64,000 nt of DNA, taken from JAFGXT01 sp963677165. GTDB taxonomy: Bacteria; Verrucomicrobiota; Lentisphaeria; Victivallales; SZUA-371. The position numbers and the translations under genes are program-made. Below the pieces are notes generated by a model that did no database searches, was not told where the DNA came from, and worked only from the letters and a program-made list of their open reading frames with translations. Numbering within the stretch: position 1 is the stretch's first letter; each line of letters starts with the position of its first letter. Where the stretch lies: positions 3,162,001 through 3,226,000 of the forward strand of contig CAXXSX010000002.1 of NCBI GenBank assembly GCA_963677165.2, written 5' to 3'. Positions 51,928-60,375 of this stretch are shown one piece after another.

Positions 51928-53343
51928 TTATATCTCTTCTTCGTCATTGGAAACTTTATCGAGATGGTATGTTTTAAGGAGAATGTTATTTTTGTTCAGC
52001 TTATAGTCAAGTGTTCTGGCGTACATCGCGTCATACTGAGCCGGAGTCTCCAGAGTGTCGATATATGCTGTTGCGATTATTGCATGACGAATATTTGTGG
52101 TATTTTGCAATTCGCAAGCCCTGACGAATTCAGCGCTATTGCAAATTCTGCGGCATTCGTTATCAAAATCTTCTGCTTTATGGTTATAGGCAGCATCCCT
52201 GAAAATAGCGGCATGACTTTGCGTCATTATTTCTTTGCCGCCTATTGATGCGGGATTAATGTAGAAAATTCGATCAAGAAGTATTTCACTGTAGTCCGAC
52301 AGATCACGCATGAGGTCGGCTGCAATACCTGAAATAAGACAGACACAGTCACGATGTTCCGGCAGTCTGTCGGATTTATACCATGTAGAGATATTTGACG
52401 GATGATCGATAGACTTACCATTATCCGGATGGTTTTCATGGAGCGGCGCCTGAGTTAGATTGCGTCCGCGAACGGAACTTGCATAGGCGATCATTGAACA
52501 CCAGAGTAGTCCTTTGAAGTTTTTTTTATGAGCCGCGGTGATTTTCAGCAGGTCCCGGTATAGATTTTCCAAAGGAATTCCATTGGTATCCGATGAGGTA
52601 AACCTTATTAGCTGGTTGAATGATCCTTTCAGGGCCAGATCGTAGCCTGTCTGAACCAGGATATCGCTATTCGTATTTCCGGCCGGGATCATGTAATCCG
52701 ACGCCCCGGTATCGGAGTTGTGCCAGAACATCGTACCGTTGATTGTCAGTAGCGGTCCGATTGCCGGAAGAAAGTCATTTGGTAGATTTCCGAGTGCGCC
52801 GTAGCCGAGAGAATAATTGAGTTCCTTAAATTTTCTTCCCCAGATTAGCTTCTGATTGATTCTGGAATGCAGAATATCTACCAATTCACCGGTTATTGTC
52901 AGGGCGGGGCTGTTGTCTGAAATCGTCTGGAAATCGAAAGAGCCGTTTTCTGTTTCAAGCCGGTTCTGCTGTGGTTTTCCAGCCGGCAACTGGAGTTGGA
53001 TCGTACTACCACAGTACTGTTGTGCTTCCTCTGGCGTCTTGAAGATATTGAAGGCGTTCTGGAATCCGGTTAACTGCATGACATCCATACAGAACTGCTG
53101 AAGATTGCACAATGCGAACCTTCCGCCGTCGGATGTTATCATTTTGGACAGGGATAACAGCATTCTCAGCCCGGCACTACTTAGGTAATTAACGCCATCC
53201 ATGTCTAGTATCAACGATACAAAATGGCAGTTGTTGCCGGTATCGGCAATATAATTATCCAGTTCCTGAGCTCCTACTCCTTCAAGCCTGCCGGATAGTG
53301 ATACGGTCAGTACATCTCCCTGTTTTACTCTGTCAAAATCCAT
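51928..53343 (-). CDS. STAS-domain protein (anti-sigma-antagonist type) with large unknown C-terminal domain
   Basis: A protein of 471 aa. Residues about 1-110 are a STAS domain: 'VLTVSLSGRLEGVGAQEL' followed by the phospho-Ser loop 'DMDGVNYLSSAGLRMLLSLSK', as in SpoIIAA/RsbV. Residues about 150-470 are soluble, about 320 aa long, with 'LNYSLGYGALGN', 'MFWHNSDTGASDYMIP' and 'CLISGIAADLM'. I recognise no family for this part. STAS partners usually include anti-sigma kinases and PP2C phosphatases; none is adjacent. It is 22 bp after the CrtI-like gene, so possibly co-transcribed. GAGGA precedes the ATG. Confidence 0.8.
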   Translation of the reverse strand: MDFDRVKQGDVLTVSLSGRLEGVGAQELDNYIADTGNNCHFVSLILDMDGVNYLSSAGLRMLLSLSKMITSDGGRFALCNLQQFCMDVMQLTGFQNAFNIFKTPEEAQQYCGSTIQLQLPAGKPQQNRLETENGSFDFQTISDNSPALTITGELVDILHSRINQKLIWGRKFKELNYSLGYGALGNLPNDFLPAIGPLLTINGTMFWHNSDTGASDYMIPAGNTNSDILVQTGYDLALKGSFNQLIRFTSSDTNGIPLENLYRDLLKITAAHKKNFKGLLWCSMIAYASSVRGRNLTQAPLHENHPDNGKSIDHPSNISTWYKSDRLPEHRDCVCLISGIAADLMRDLSDYSEILLDRIFYINPASIGGKEIMTQSHAAIFRDAAYNHKAEDFDNECRRICNSAEFVRACELQNTTNIRHAIIATAYIDTLETPAQYDAMYARTLDYKLNKNNILLKTYHLDKVSNDEEEI

Positions 53344-53365
53344 TGGTCCTCATTTTTACAACTAA

Positions 53366-54775
53366 CTATGATTTAAACAAATATTTATCGACATTGTTAG
53401 CCACAATTACGCCATAATTGGCAGCTCCCAGCCAGCCGGACATGATAATGCCGGTAGAACCAGCGTGAAACAGTCCCCCGATTTGTTCCGGTAACTGCAT
53501 GCTTACCTCCAGTCCTTCAAATTTGGTGCCGAATGAGGCTCCGCCGCCATGAAGCGTGTAGCGTTTGAATGTTCTGGGGGTTGCGGCTTCCACGTAGTCG
53601 AGTTTATCGGCGATTCCCGGGATATATTTATCCAGATGTTCAATTGTTTCATTGATTAATTGTTGTTTTGCAGCCTCATAAGATTCCTTATCGAGATCGG
53701 CCCAGTCTTCATACAAGGCATTCATTGATGCTACAACCGTATAATCGTTGCTGCCTGGACGGATTTCAGGATAGTAAACGGAATAAGTTCTGCTGGTGAC
53801 ATTTGGGGATACGATTTTTGTCGGATCAAAAACAGGACAGGTTGAAGTGAACAGCAAATCTCCGATATAGTTGAATCCGCTTCCAGGCTTAAGGCCCATA
53901 TAGACCTGACAACTACTGTTGTTCAGGCGGGTAGCGTTGACCCTGCTCATAAATTCTTCAGAAAAATATTTGTCGCCGGCCCAGTCGTGAATAGTTGACA
54001 GCAGGTTTCCGTTGGAGAGAACCGTTTTGGTTCCAACTCGTCTGCCGTTGATTATGGCTCCGGAGATTTTGCCGTCGGTAATGTCGAGTTTTTCCATACG
54101 GGCACGCATCAGGATATCAACATTATTTTTCAAGAGTTCGGCTTCCATCATTTCTATCATCAGGTCGGTACCGCCGAGAAAAGTATAAACCCCTTTGCTC
54201 ATGAAATTTGAGAAAACAATGCCGTAAGTGATTGCGGGTTCGTCAAGGGTTGACCCGTTGGCATAAGTGATGGGCTCCATCAATAGGCGGACGATATCGT
54301 TGCGGCCCGGGAAATATTTGTCAAACAGTTCGCGGTTCGTCATGGTCCGGTCATCGTAGAAATTCATTTCCGCCAGTTCTTTGTAAAATGCATCGACGTG
54401 TTCGCGGGGCTGTCCAAACTGATTGACCATGATATTGGTGAAATCTGTTTCTGTGAAATCCGAATCTACTGAGAACTGTGGGTTGTCGTAGCGAACACTT
54501 TTTACCTGAATGATGTGATCCGCCATTTCGCGGGTCCAGTATTTTCGCAGAGTTTTCTTCATGCCTATGGGAAAACCATGAAGAGCCACGTCGAAAACAT
54601 GCTGTTTGCGTTTAAACCAGGTGGCCAGTCCTCCAAGTTGAAAGTGTTGTTCGACCAGTAATACTTTATAGCCGTTTGACCCCAGAATGTTAGCTGCGGT
54701 AAGCCCTCCCAGGCCGCCGCCGGCGATAATTACGTCATATTCTGATTGAACTTCTTTGATTTCGTTTAATTTCAA
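53366..54775 (-). CDS. CrtI/carotenoid-isomerase-like FAD-dependent oxidoreductase
   Basis: A protein of 469 aa with a TTG start. Dinucleotide-binding 'DVIIAGGGLGGLTAANILGSNGYKVLLVEQ' and the 'GLATWFKRKQHVFDVALHGF' loop fit the phytoene desaturase/RetSat/CrtISO superfamily. The C-terminal 'LFHAGSTGIIMSGWLGAANYGVIVAN' is the FAD-closing motif. Substrates range from carotenoids to other polyenes or lipids. No carotenoid synthesis genes are near, so pigment synthesis is not supported. Its neighbour is the STAS protein. Confidence 0.82.
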   Translation of the reverse strand: MKLNEIKEVQSEYDVIIAGGGLGGLTAANILGSNGYKVLLVEQHFQLGGLATWFKRKQHVFDVALHGFPIGMKKTLRKYWTREMADHIIQVKSVRYDNPQFSVDSDFTETDFTNIMVNQFGQPREHVDAFYKELAEMNFYDDRTMTNRELFDKYFPGRNDIVRLLMEPITYANGSTLDEPAITYGIVFSNFMSKGVYTFLGGTDLMIEMMEAELLKNNVDILMRARMEKLDITDGKISGAIINGRRVGTKTVLSNGNLLSTIHDWAGDKYFSEEFMSRVNATRLNNSSCQVYMGLKPGSGFNYIGDLLFTSTCPVFDPTKIVSPNVTSRTYSVYYPEIRPGSNDYTVVASMNALYEDWADLDKESYEAAKQQLINETIEHLDKYIPGIADKLDYVEAATPRTFKRYTLHGGGASFGTKFEGLEVSMQLPEQIGGLFHAGSTGIIMSGWLGAANYGVIVANNVDKYLFKS

Positions 54776-54876
54776 AGCTGGATGCCCTTTCGAGTGCGTT
54801 ATGATATTGTTAAAAAATTATTTTATCTTCATAATATAAAACTTATCGGGAGTTTCTTCAATAAGAAATTGACAAT

Positions 54877-54920
54877 AAAAAAAGCCGTGACCGCATTTTG
54901 TTAAGCGGTACGGCTTTTCT
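54877..54920 (-). terminator. Terminator after the Lrp-type protein (works both ways)
   Basis: AAAAGCCGT-GA-CCGC pairs with GCGG-TA-CGGCTTTT around an ATTTTGTTAA loop, with A-runs on one side and T-runs on the other. It ends the minus-strand gene at 54943. Confidence 0.75.
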
Positions 54921-54942
54921 TACAAGCTGTCTAAAAGACGAC

Positions 54943-55218
54943 TTATTTCAGGTTGAAAGCAGCTTCCAGATCAATGTCGGAATGCGCTGTCAGTGTGATA
55001 AGGGTCTTGGTATGAATAATTCCCTGAATCTGGCGCGGCATCTTATCGGCAACGATTTCAGAAAGCTTGGCATTATCCTTTACGCGGACCATTGCTACGA
55101 GATCATATTCTCCGGCAACAGAATAAACTTCAGTTACTCCGTCGATGTCAAGAACGTTTTTGATTACTTCCTGCAGCAGATGGCGCTCAACGTTGATCAG
55201 TACGATTCCAGTTACCAT
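54943..55218 (-). CDS. Stand-alone Lrp/AsnC ligand-binding (RAM) domain protein
   Basis: A protein of 91 aa consisting only of the Lrp effector domain: 'VTGIVLINVE', 'LDIDGVTEVYSVAGEYDLVAMVRV' and 'IIHTKTLITL'. It lacks the helix-turn-helix. Such SRAM proteins form dimers or oligomers that bind amino acids and may modulate full-length Lrp proteins. AAAGGGTG lies before the ATG. No partner is visible here. Confidence 0.9.
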   Translation of the reverse strand: MVTGIVLINVERHLLQEVIKNVLDIDGVTEVYSVAGEYDLVAMVRVKDNAKLSEIVADKMPRQIQGIIHTKTLITLTAHSDIDLEAAFNLK

Positions 55219-55423
55219 GTTTCACCCTTTCATAAGTTAGTGTTGTTGGTATTTTACGGATGACGGACCAATTACCATCATCTTTATAAAGATATAATAA
55301 TTCCTTTAATATCAGAGTCAAATCTTTTTAATTAAAATATTTTTCTCTTTTTCTATTTAAATTTACAAAAAAAAGGCAATATTAATCTCGTGAGTTATAT
55401 TTATCGAAAACTTTAACAACGGG

Positions 55424-55429
55424 TATAAT
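55424..55429 (+). promoter_or_regulatory. -10 box immediately before guaA (possible leaderless start)
   Basis: TATAAT ends 7 bp before the guaA ATG. There is no Shine-Dalgarno between. A predicted transcript start coincides with the start codon. No clear -35 box. Confidence 0.5.
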
Positions 55430-55436
55430 ATTCAAT

Positions 55437-56984
55437 ATGACTAATGAAGTTGAAAATATCGTAGTACTGGACTTCGGTTCTCAGTACAGTCAGCTTATTG
55501 CTCGCCGTATTCGCGAATGCAATGTTTACAGTAAAATCCTGCCGTTTAACTCTTCGGCCGATAAGATTAAAGCTGAAAATCCTTCCGGGATTATTCTCAG
55601 CGGCGGTCCAGCCAGTGTTTACGCTGAAAATTCGCCGAAGTGCGATCCCGCTATATTTGAACTTGGCATTCCTGTGCTTGGAATTTGTTATGGACTTCAG
55701 TTGATGATCTATACTCTTGGCGGTAAAGTTGCTTCCAGTAGCGCGCGTGAATATGGGAAAGCGATCGTCAGGGCCAAAAGCAAAGACCGTCTTTTTGAAG
55801 GTCTCGGTGATGAGATTCAGGTTTGGATGTCTCATGGTGACAAAGTTCTGGCTCTGCCGGAAGGTTTTGTTCCGGTTGCTGAAACTGATAATACGGAATA
55901 TGCCGCTATTAACCTCCCCGAAAAGAATTTTTACGGAATTCAATTCCATCCGGAAGTGGTTCATACTCCGCGCGGCAAAGAATTTATCCGTAACTTCTGT
56001 CATAAAATCTGTGGCTGTTCCGGCAACTGGACCATGGCCAGCTTTATTGAGACTGCTACCGCTGAAATTAAAAAAACAGTTGGAGATAAGAATGTAATCC
56101 TTGGACTCAGCGGCGGGGTCGATTCTTCTGTTGCTGCTGCTTTAATTCATAAAGCCATTGGCTCACAACTGACCTGTATTTTTGTTAATAACGGTGTGTT
56201 GCGTAAAAACGAGGCCGGGCGTGTTCAGCAGTTATTTAAAGATAACTTCAAGATTAACTTTGTTTATGTTGATGCCACCGACCGCTTCCTGGATAAGCTG
56301 GCAGAAGTCGATGAGCCGGAACGCAAACGTAAAATTATCGGCCATGAGTTTATTGATGTTTTTGATGCGGCCGCTCTTCAAATTAAAAATGTGGCATTTC
56401 TTGCTCAGGGAACAACTTATCCTGATGTGATCGAAAGTGTTCCGATTGACGGTAATCCGGCCGCGATGATCAAGAGTCATCATAATGTCGGCGGTCTTCC
56501 TGAGAAAATGAATCTGAAGCTTTTGGAACCTCTCAGCAGACTGTTTAAAGATGAAGTTCGTGAAGTCGGACGTCAGCTTGGACTTCCGGAAGACGTGGTA
56601 ATGCGTCAGCCGTTCCCGGGGCCCGGCCTTGCTGTTCGCCATGTTGGAGCTCTTACCAGAAAAACGATTGCCATTCTTCAGGAAGCCGACGAGATCGTGG
56701 TGGAAGAAATGAAAAAAGCCGATCTTTATTACAAAACCTGGCAGGCTTTTGCCGTATTCCTTCCGGTTAGAACCGTTGGAGTAATGGGCGATGAAAGAAC
56801 ATATGATTATGTGATAGCTATTCGAGTTGTGGAGAGTTCTGACGGAATGACAGCGGATTGGGTGAAAATGCCGTATGAATTGCTTGAAAAAATGTCAAAC
56901 CGTATTATAAATGAAGTACGCGGTGTTAATCGCGTTGTTTATGATATTACCTCAAAGCCTCCGGGCACCATTGAATGGGAATAA
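55437..56984 (+). CDS. guaA: GMP synthase (glutamine-hydrolysing)
   Basis: A protein of 515 aa, the usual length. The glutamine amidotransferase domain has nucleophile Cys84 in 'GICYGLQ' and His-Glu in 'GIQFHPEVVHT'. The ATP-PPase loop 'SGGVDSS' is at residues 225-231. The dimerisation domain ends 'DITSKPPGTIEWE'. It turns XMP, ATP and glutamine into GMP. It starts almost at its own -10 box. Confidence 0.97.
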   Translation: MTNEVENIVVLDFGSQYSQLIARRIRECNVYSKILPFNSSADKIKAENPSGIILSGGPASVYAENSPKCDPAIFELGIPVLGICYGLQLMIYTLGGKVASSSAREYGKAIVRAKSKDRLFEGLGDEIQVWMSHGDKVLALPEGFVPVAETDNTEYAAINLPEKNFYGIQFHPEVVHTPRGKEFIRNFCHKICGCSGNWTMASFIETATAEIKKTVGDKNVILGLSGGVDSSVAAALIHKAIGSQLTCIFVNNGVLRKNEAGRVQQLFKDNFKINFVYVDATDRFLDKLAEVDEPERKRKIIGHEFIDVFDAAALQIKNVAFLAQGTTYPDVIESVPIDGNPAAMIKSHHNVGGLPEKMNLKLLEPLSRLFKDEVREVGRQLGLPEDVVMRQPFPGPGLAVRHVGALTRKTIAILQEADEIVVEEMKKADLYYKTWQAFAVFLPVRTVGVMGDERTYDYVIAIRVVESSDGMTADWVKMPYELLEKMSNRIINEVRGVNRVVYDITSKPPGTIEWE

Positions 56985-57013
56985 GCGGATAGTAATTTCA
57001 GAGGAACAGTGAA

Positions 57014-57292
57014 ATGCGCGGAATAGTAGGCGGTTGTGGATGCTTTTTTTTCGTATTGATAATTGCGATCGCCTCCTTTGTGCTTGGAATTGTTTACGGT
57101 CCCAAAGTAAAAGAAGAGGTGACCGGCAGGACTGAAAAGCTGACGGAGGCTGTAAAGCAGGGAGTCGATAAGGTTTCTGAGCAGATGAAGGAAGCTCAGG
57201 AAGCTGCACGATCACTTTCTGGAGAAGATTCTGAGGAAGAACCTTCGGAATCAAAAAAAGATTCAAAGTCAATTTTAAAGAAATATTTTTAA
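57014..57292 (+). CDS. Small single-span membrane protein, function unknown
   Basis: A protein of 92 aa. One membrane helix (about residues 9-29, 'GCFFFVLIIAIASFVLGIVYG') is followed by a charged amphipathic coiled coil and an acidic tail. No family recognised. AGAGGAA precedes the ATG. It lies 29 bp after guaA and 4 bp before rsmD, so it is likely part of a guaA-rsmD transcript. Confidence 0.7.
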   Translation: MRGIVGGCGCFFFVLIIAIASFVLGIVYGPKVKEEVTGRTEKLTEAVKQGVDKVSEQMKEAQEAARSLSGEDSEEEPSESKKDSKSILKKYF

Positions 57293-57296
57293 ATAT

Positions 57297-57863
57297 ATGA
57301 GAATTATAGCCGGAATCGGTCGTGGTATGCAGTTCGAAGCTCCGCCCGGAAATGATGTCAGACCAACCCCTGACCGTTCAAGGGAGGCACTTTTTGATAG
57401 CCTTGGAAAACTGGAAGGAAAGGTTGTTTATGATCTTTGTGCTGGTTCCGGGGCTCTCGGTCTTGAAGCTGCCAGCAGAGGTGCTGCTGCTGTTTTTTTT
57501 GTTGAGAACAGTAAAAAGCATTGCAAATATATCAATGCCGCATGCGAGCAGTTGAAGCAGTGTGGAGTTACCGCAGAATTGAAGGTCAGTAATTATGATG
57601 TGCTGAACCCTTCTGCTTATATATTAAAAACGTTTATGCCCGATATTGTGTTTGTTGACCCGCCATATGCGGATTCCGCGGAATATTTCAGCCGTTTGTC
57701 TTTGGATAAGACATTTGTGCAGATAACAGAGAATAGTTTAATTGTCTGGGAGTTGCCGTCAGCGAAGCACGGTTGTGATGGTTTTGCGGATGCAGGACCA
57801 TGGATGGAACGTCGTTTTCGGCGTTTTGGGGGTGTTAATTTTATGTTGTTAAAACAAAAATAG
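57297..57863 (+). CDS. rsmD: 16S rRNA (guanine-966-N2)-methyltransferase
   Basis: A protein of 188 aa. 'MRIIAGIGRG' and 'RPTPDRSREALFDSLG' are the RsmD N-terminal marks. The SAM-binding 'DLCAGSGALGLEAASRGA' and catalytic 'FVDPPYADS' follow. It modifies G966 of 16S rRNA in the assembling small subunit. Immediately after the small membrane protein. Confidence 0.95.
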   Translation: MRIIAGIGRGMQFEAPPGNDVRPTPDRSREALFDSLGKLEGKVVYDLCAGSGALGLEAASRGAAAVFFVENSKKHCKYINAACEQLKQCGVTAELKVSNYDVLNPSAYILKTFMPDIVFVDPPYADSAEYFSRLSLDKTFVQITENSLIVWELPSAKHGCDGFADAGPWMERRFRRFGGVNFMLLKQK

Positions 57864-58021
57864 CCTTAAAAAAAGGTGAAATATTATATTTTGAGTCAAA
57901 AAACATTATTTTTTGGGTTAAATGTTAAAGATTTTTGTTGAAATGTTTGTAGGGTGATGCTAACTTACTGAGTTCGTATATTAAAAAACAAAATTTTCGT
58001 GTTGAGAAAGGGAGATTTTTG
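57864..58021 (+). other. AT-rich leader before the coiled-coil membrane gene
   Basis: 158 bp without a gene. I see no strict promoter. The 18-mer TCAAAAAACATTATTTTT (57896-57913) also occurs at 7295-7312 near the AraC gene start. GGGAG at 58010-58014 is the ribosome-binding site of the next gene. Confidence 0.3.
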
Positions 58022-59233
58022 ATGAAATTGATTAACCGCCTTGTTAACATAGTGATTCTGCTTTTAGCAATTGCTACATTTGTAATGTCATTCCTGCTTT
58101 ACCAAAAGCGAGAGCAACTAGTTAAGGGCTGGGAAAAAATGAGTGATGCGGTCGCTAAAACTTCAGCAACCCTTGATAAAGGCAGTAAAACAGGAACAGC
58201 GAAAAAGCTGACTCTTGCTGCTCTTGATCATACAAAATACAGTGATCTTGATTCTCTCCTTCCAAATCTCAACAAACAAGCTTCAAGTGTTATTGATCAA
58301 CGTAATAATCTCAGTACTTCTATTGTAAAGGCTGCCAGTACTCTTGAACTTCCTAAAGTTCCGGAAGCTGCTGCTCTTGATGAAGTCAAAACTTCTGCTG
58401 GTGCTGCCAGTTCATTTGTTTCTGAAGTTGATACTTTCAATCGCATTAACGACAGAGTCCTCAGTACTGTCTGTGCTATCGGTAATAAAGTTAAAGTCAG
58501 TGTAAATGTTAAAGGCCTGAAAGGTTCCAGTGCGGACTCAAACATCAGACGCGTAAGTAATGGTGTTAACTTCCTGAAAACAAAATCCGATACACTGTCA
58601 ACGAAATTCAGAGATGTTGCACGAATTGTTGGTGGTGCATCTGATTTCAGTGACCGTGGTTACAAGCGTTCCGTCGCCTCTACTTACAATAAAGTTCGTG
58701 ACATGAAACGCCAGTATGACACTTGTCGCAGAGACCTCAGTAATACTAAATCTCAGCTTGCTGGTGCTCGTAAAGAAATTGACCGCAATAAGAAAACACT
58801 GAAAAAAAATCAGCGTAAAATCGCATCTCTGAGCCGTAAGATCGAACGCCTTGAAACTCAGCTTGGTAAGAAAGGTGCTGACGGTCCGGTTATGCAGCCG
58901 AGTGATCCTAAGTTGCTTGCTATGCTTCGCGGTAAAATTATTGATATTAATTCAAAATGGGGAATGGTTGTCCTCAGTATCGGAAAAAATACTAAGATTG
59001 ACAATAACTCAGTAACTGTTCCGGTAAATCATGATATGAACATTGTTCGTGGACTTAGCTCCAAGAATCCTGAATATATTGGTAAAGTTAAAATCGTTCA
59101 GGTTAACCCCAATTGTACGATTGCCAATATCGTTCCGACTGAAAACGGTAAAGACGTGAAAATCGGTGATGATGTTTACTTTACTCAGGCAACGATCAAG
59201 CAGATTCAGCGTGGTGCCGCTGCCCCGAAATAA
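58022..59233 (+). CDS. Membrane-anchored coiled-coil protein, function unknown
   Basis: The start is at ATG 58022; the TTG just before is not needed. The protein is 403 aa. One N-terminal membrane helix (residues about 7-27). A Ser/Ala/Thr-rich helical region (35-200) and a long coiled coil (about 215-285, 'RKEIDRNKKTLKKNQRKIASLSRKIERLETQLGK') follow. The C-terminal 95-residue beta-rich domain ends 'GKDVKIGDDVYFTQATIKQIQ', resembling the small beta-barrel at the end of MreC-like proteins. It is the first gene of a four-gene envelope group with the next two mini-genes and the FHA protein. No named family. Confidence 0.75.
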   Translation: MKLINRLVNIVILLLAIATFVMSFLLYQKREQLVKGWEKMSDAVAKTSATLDKGSKTGTAKKLTLAALDHTKYSDLDSLLPNLNKQASSVIDQRNNLSTSIVKAASTLELPKVPEAAALDEVKTSAGAASSFVSEVDTFNRINDRVLSTVCAIGNKVKVSVNVKGLKGSSADSNIRRVSNGVNFLKTKSDTLSTKFRDVARIVGGASDFSDRGYKRSVASTYNKVRDMKRQYDTCRRDLSNTKSQLAGARKEIDRNKKTLKKNQRKIASLSRKIERLETQLGKKGADGPVMQPSDPKLLAMLRGKIIDINSKWGMVVLSIGKNTKIDNNSVTVPVNHDMNIVRGLSSKNPEYIGKVKIVQVNPNCTIANIVPTENGKDVKIGDDVYFTQATIKQIQRGAAAPK

Positions 59234-59253
59234 TTCAGCAGGAGGAGATCATC

Positions 59254-59385
59254 ATGTTTTCGTCTAAAGTTTTTACAATTTTTTCAATATTGGCTTTGCT
59301 GATTCTTATCGCAGCCGTGGTTTTCCAGGCTCTTGAAATGCAGCAGTATGAACTATTCCAGTCTTTGATCGACGGAAAACTCTAA
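59254..59385 (+). CDS. 43-residue membrane peptide
   Basis: The ATG at 59254 follows a very strong AGGAGGAG. The 43-aa product has one membrane helix ('FTIFSILALLILIAAVVFQAL') and a short polar tail 'EMQQYELFQSLIDGKL'. The stop overlaps the next start as TAATG. It is too short for standard ORF calling, but its coding and translational signals are clear. Function unknown. Confidence 0.7.
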   Translation: MFSSKVFTIFSILALLILIAAVVFQALEMQQYELFQSLIDGKL

Positions 59386-59549
59386 TGTCAATTTTTCGCC
59401 AGATAGTCGTTGGGGTTGTGATCCTTGCGGGATTATTGGTGATTACGGGTTGTCAACAGGACGTATATGAGAGACGAGGTATTAGCCGTCTACCTCAGAA
59501 TCGTCCTTCAAGCTGGGAAAATTCTTCATACACTGATATTACCCGGTAA
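59385..59549 (+). CDS. 54-residue lipoprotein
   Basis: The start codon overlaps the previous stop. The signal sequence 'QIVVGVVILAGLLVITGC' ends in a lipobox ITG-C (Cys23). The mature peptide is only about 32 residues, 'QQDVYERRGISRLPQNRPSS' followed by 'WENSSY'. It should be lipidated and anchored at the periplasmic face. The position after a membrane peptide and a coiled-coil membrane protein suggests a shared envelope complex. A longer frame on this stretch starting 59467 is a shadow. Confidence 0.68.
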   Translation: MSIFRQIVVGVVILAGLLVITGCQQDVYERRGISRLPQNRPSSWENSSYTDITR

Positions 59550-59613
59550 TGGGTTGGATTGGCAGTCGGTTGAATTTTTTTTAATAAATTTTATCATAAT
59601 CAAATATATTTTT

Positions 59614-59641
59614 TTGACAAGTTTTCTTGTTATAGTATATT
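59614..59641 (+). promoter_or_regulatory. Promoter for the FHA gene
   Basis: TTGACA (59614-59619), a 16-bp spacer and TATATT (59636-59641) lie 72 bp before the ATG, within a gene-free AT-rich stretch (59550-59712). Confidence 0.55.
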
Positions 59642-59712
59642 TGAATAACTGTCATAGTATTAGTGTGAAAGAAAATATACAGATCTATAAAATGATCAGG
59701 TCAGGAGATTAA

Positions 59713-60282
59713 ATGGCTGCTATACCTAAACTCATTGTTTTGTCAGAGCAACTGCGTGGTAAAAGCTTTGAATTAACGAAAGACCTCCACACTGTGGGGC
59801 GATCTGAAGAGCGCGATATCTGTATCAAAGATCCTACAATAAGTACTTACCACTGTGAATTCATTAAAAATGAAAGTACTTATGTTCTTCGTGATAACAA
59901 CAGTACAAACGGAACTCGTGTTAATAATGTACCAATTACTGAACAGGAACTTCATAACAGTGATATTCTTCAAATTGGTGGCGTAGAGGTTCTGTTCGAC
60001 TGCGACGACAAATCAGTTACAACCGTAATGAGAACTCAGACTGGTATTGATCTTGAAAGTACTGAAGTCGGAGTTGCTACGGTTAAGAAAATGGATCACT
60101 TTTCTCCGAAAGGTGAAGCCAGCAAAAAGAATTTCAGCCAGTTCATGTTGATTGGTGTGGTTGTTCTTTTAATAGTATTTATCCTTGTTCTTCTTGGTTA
60201 TATTGTAATGCTCATGACAGAAAAGGATGAAGGCAAAGGTTCTGCTTCTATTAATATTGAGTCATATCAGGATGTAGTGTGA
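59713..60282 (+). CDS. FHA-domain protein with C-terminal membrane anchor
   Basis: A protein of 189 aa. The FHA fold (residues about 8-95) has 'HTVGRSEERDICIKDPTISTYHCEF' (Gly-Arg-Ser and Ser..His phosphothreonine contacts) and 'DNNSTNGTRVN' (Asn-Gly-Thr). A linker leads to one membrane helix (about 145-170, 'FMLIGVVVLLIVFILVLLGYIVML') and a short tail, so the FHA faces the cytoplasm and recruits phosphothreonine proteins to the membrane. No Ser/Thr kinase is in the window. GGAG precedes the ATG. Confidence 0.93.
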   Translation: MAAIPKLIVLSEQLRGKSFELTKDLHTVGRSEERDICIKDPTISTYHCEFIKNESTYVLRDNNSTNGTRVNNVPITEQELHNSDILQIGGVEVLFDCDDKSVTTVMRTQTGIDLESTEVGVATVKKMDHFSPKGEASKKNFSQFMLIGVVVLLIVFILVLLGYIVMLMTEKDEGKGSASINIESYQDVV

Positions 60283-60305
60283 CAGAACTGGCATAGTAAT
60301 TTTTC

Positions 60306-60337
60306 AAGCCGCTTTAATAGCGGCTTTTCGTTTCTTT
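60306..60337 (+). terminator. Rho-independent terminator after the FHA gene
   Basis: A perfect 8-bp stem AAGCCGCT / AGCGGCTT around TTAAT is followed by TTCGTTTCTTT. Confidence 0.78.
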
Positions 60338-60375
60338 AAGGGCTTAATTTCAATATTCAGGATACCAACAAACAG

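Noticed and set aside
59467..59712. An 81-codon plus-strand frame before the FHA gene.
   Set aside because: It is out of frame inside the lipoprotein gene, which has a lipobox and start/stop overlap, and it continues through an AT-rich promoter region.
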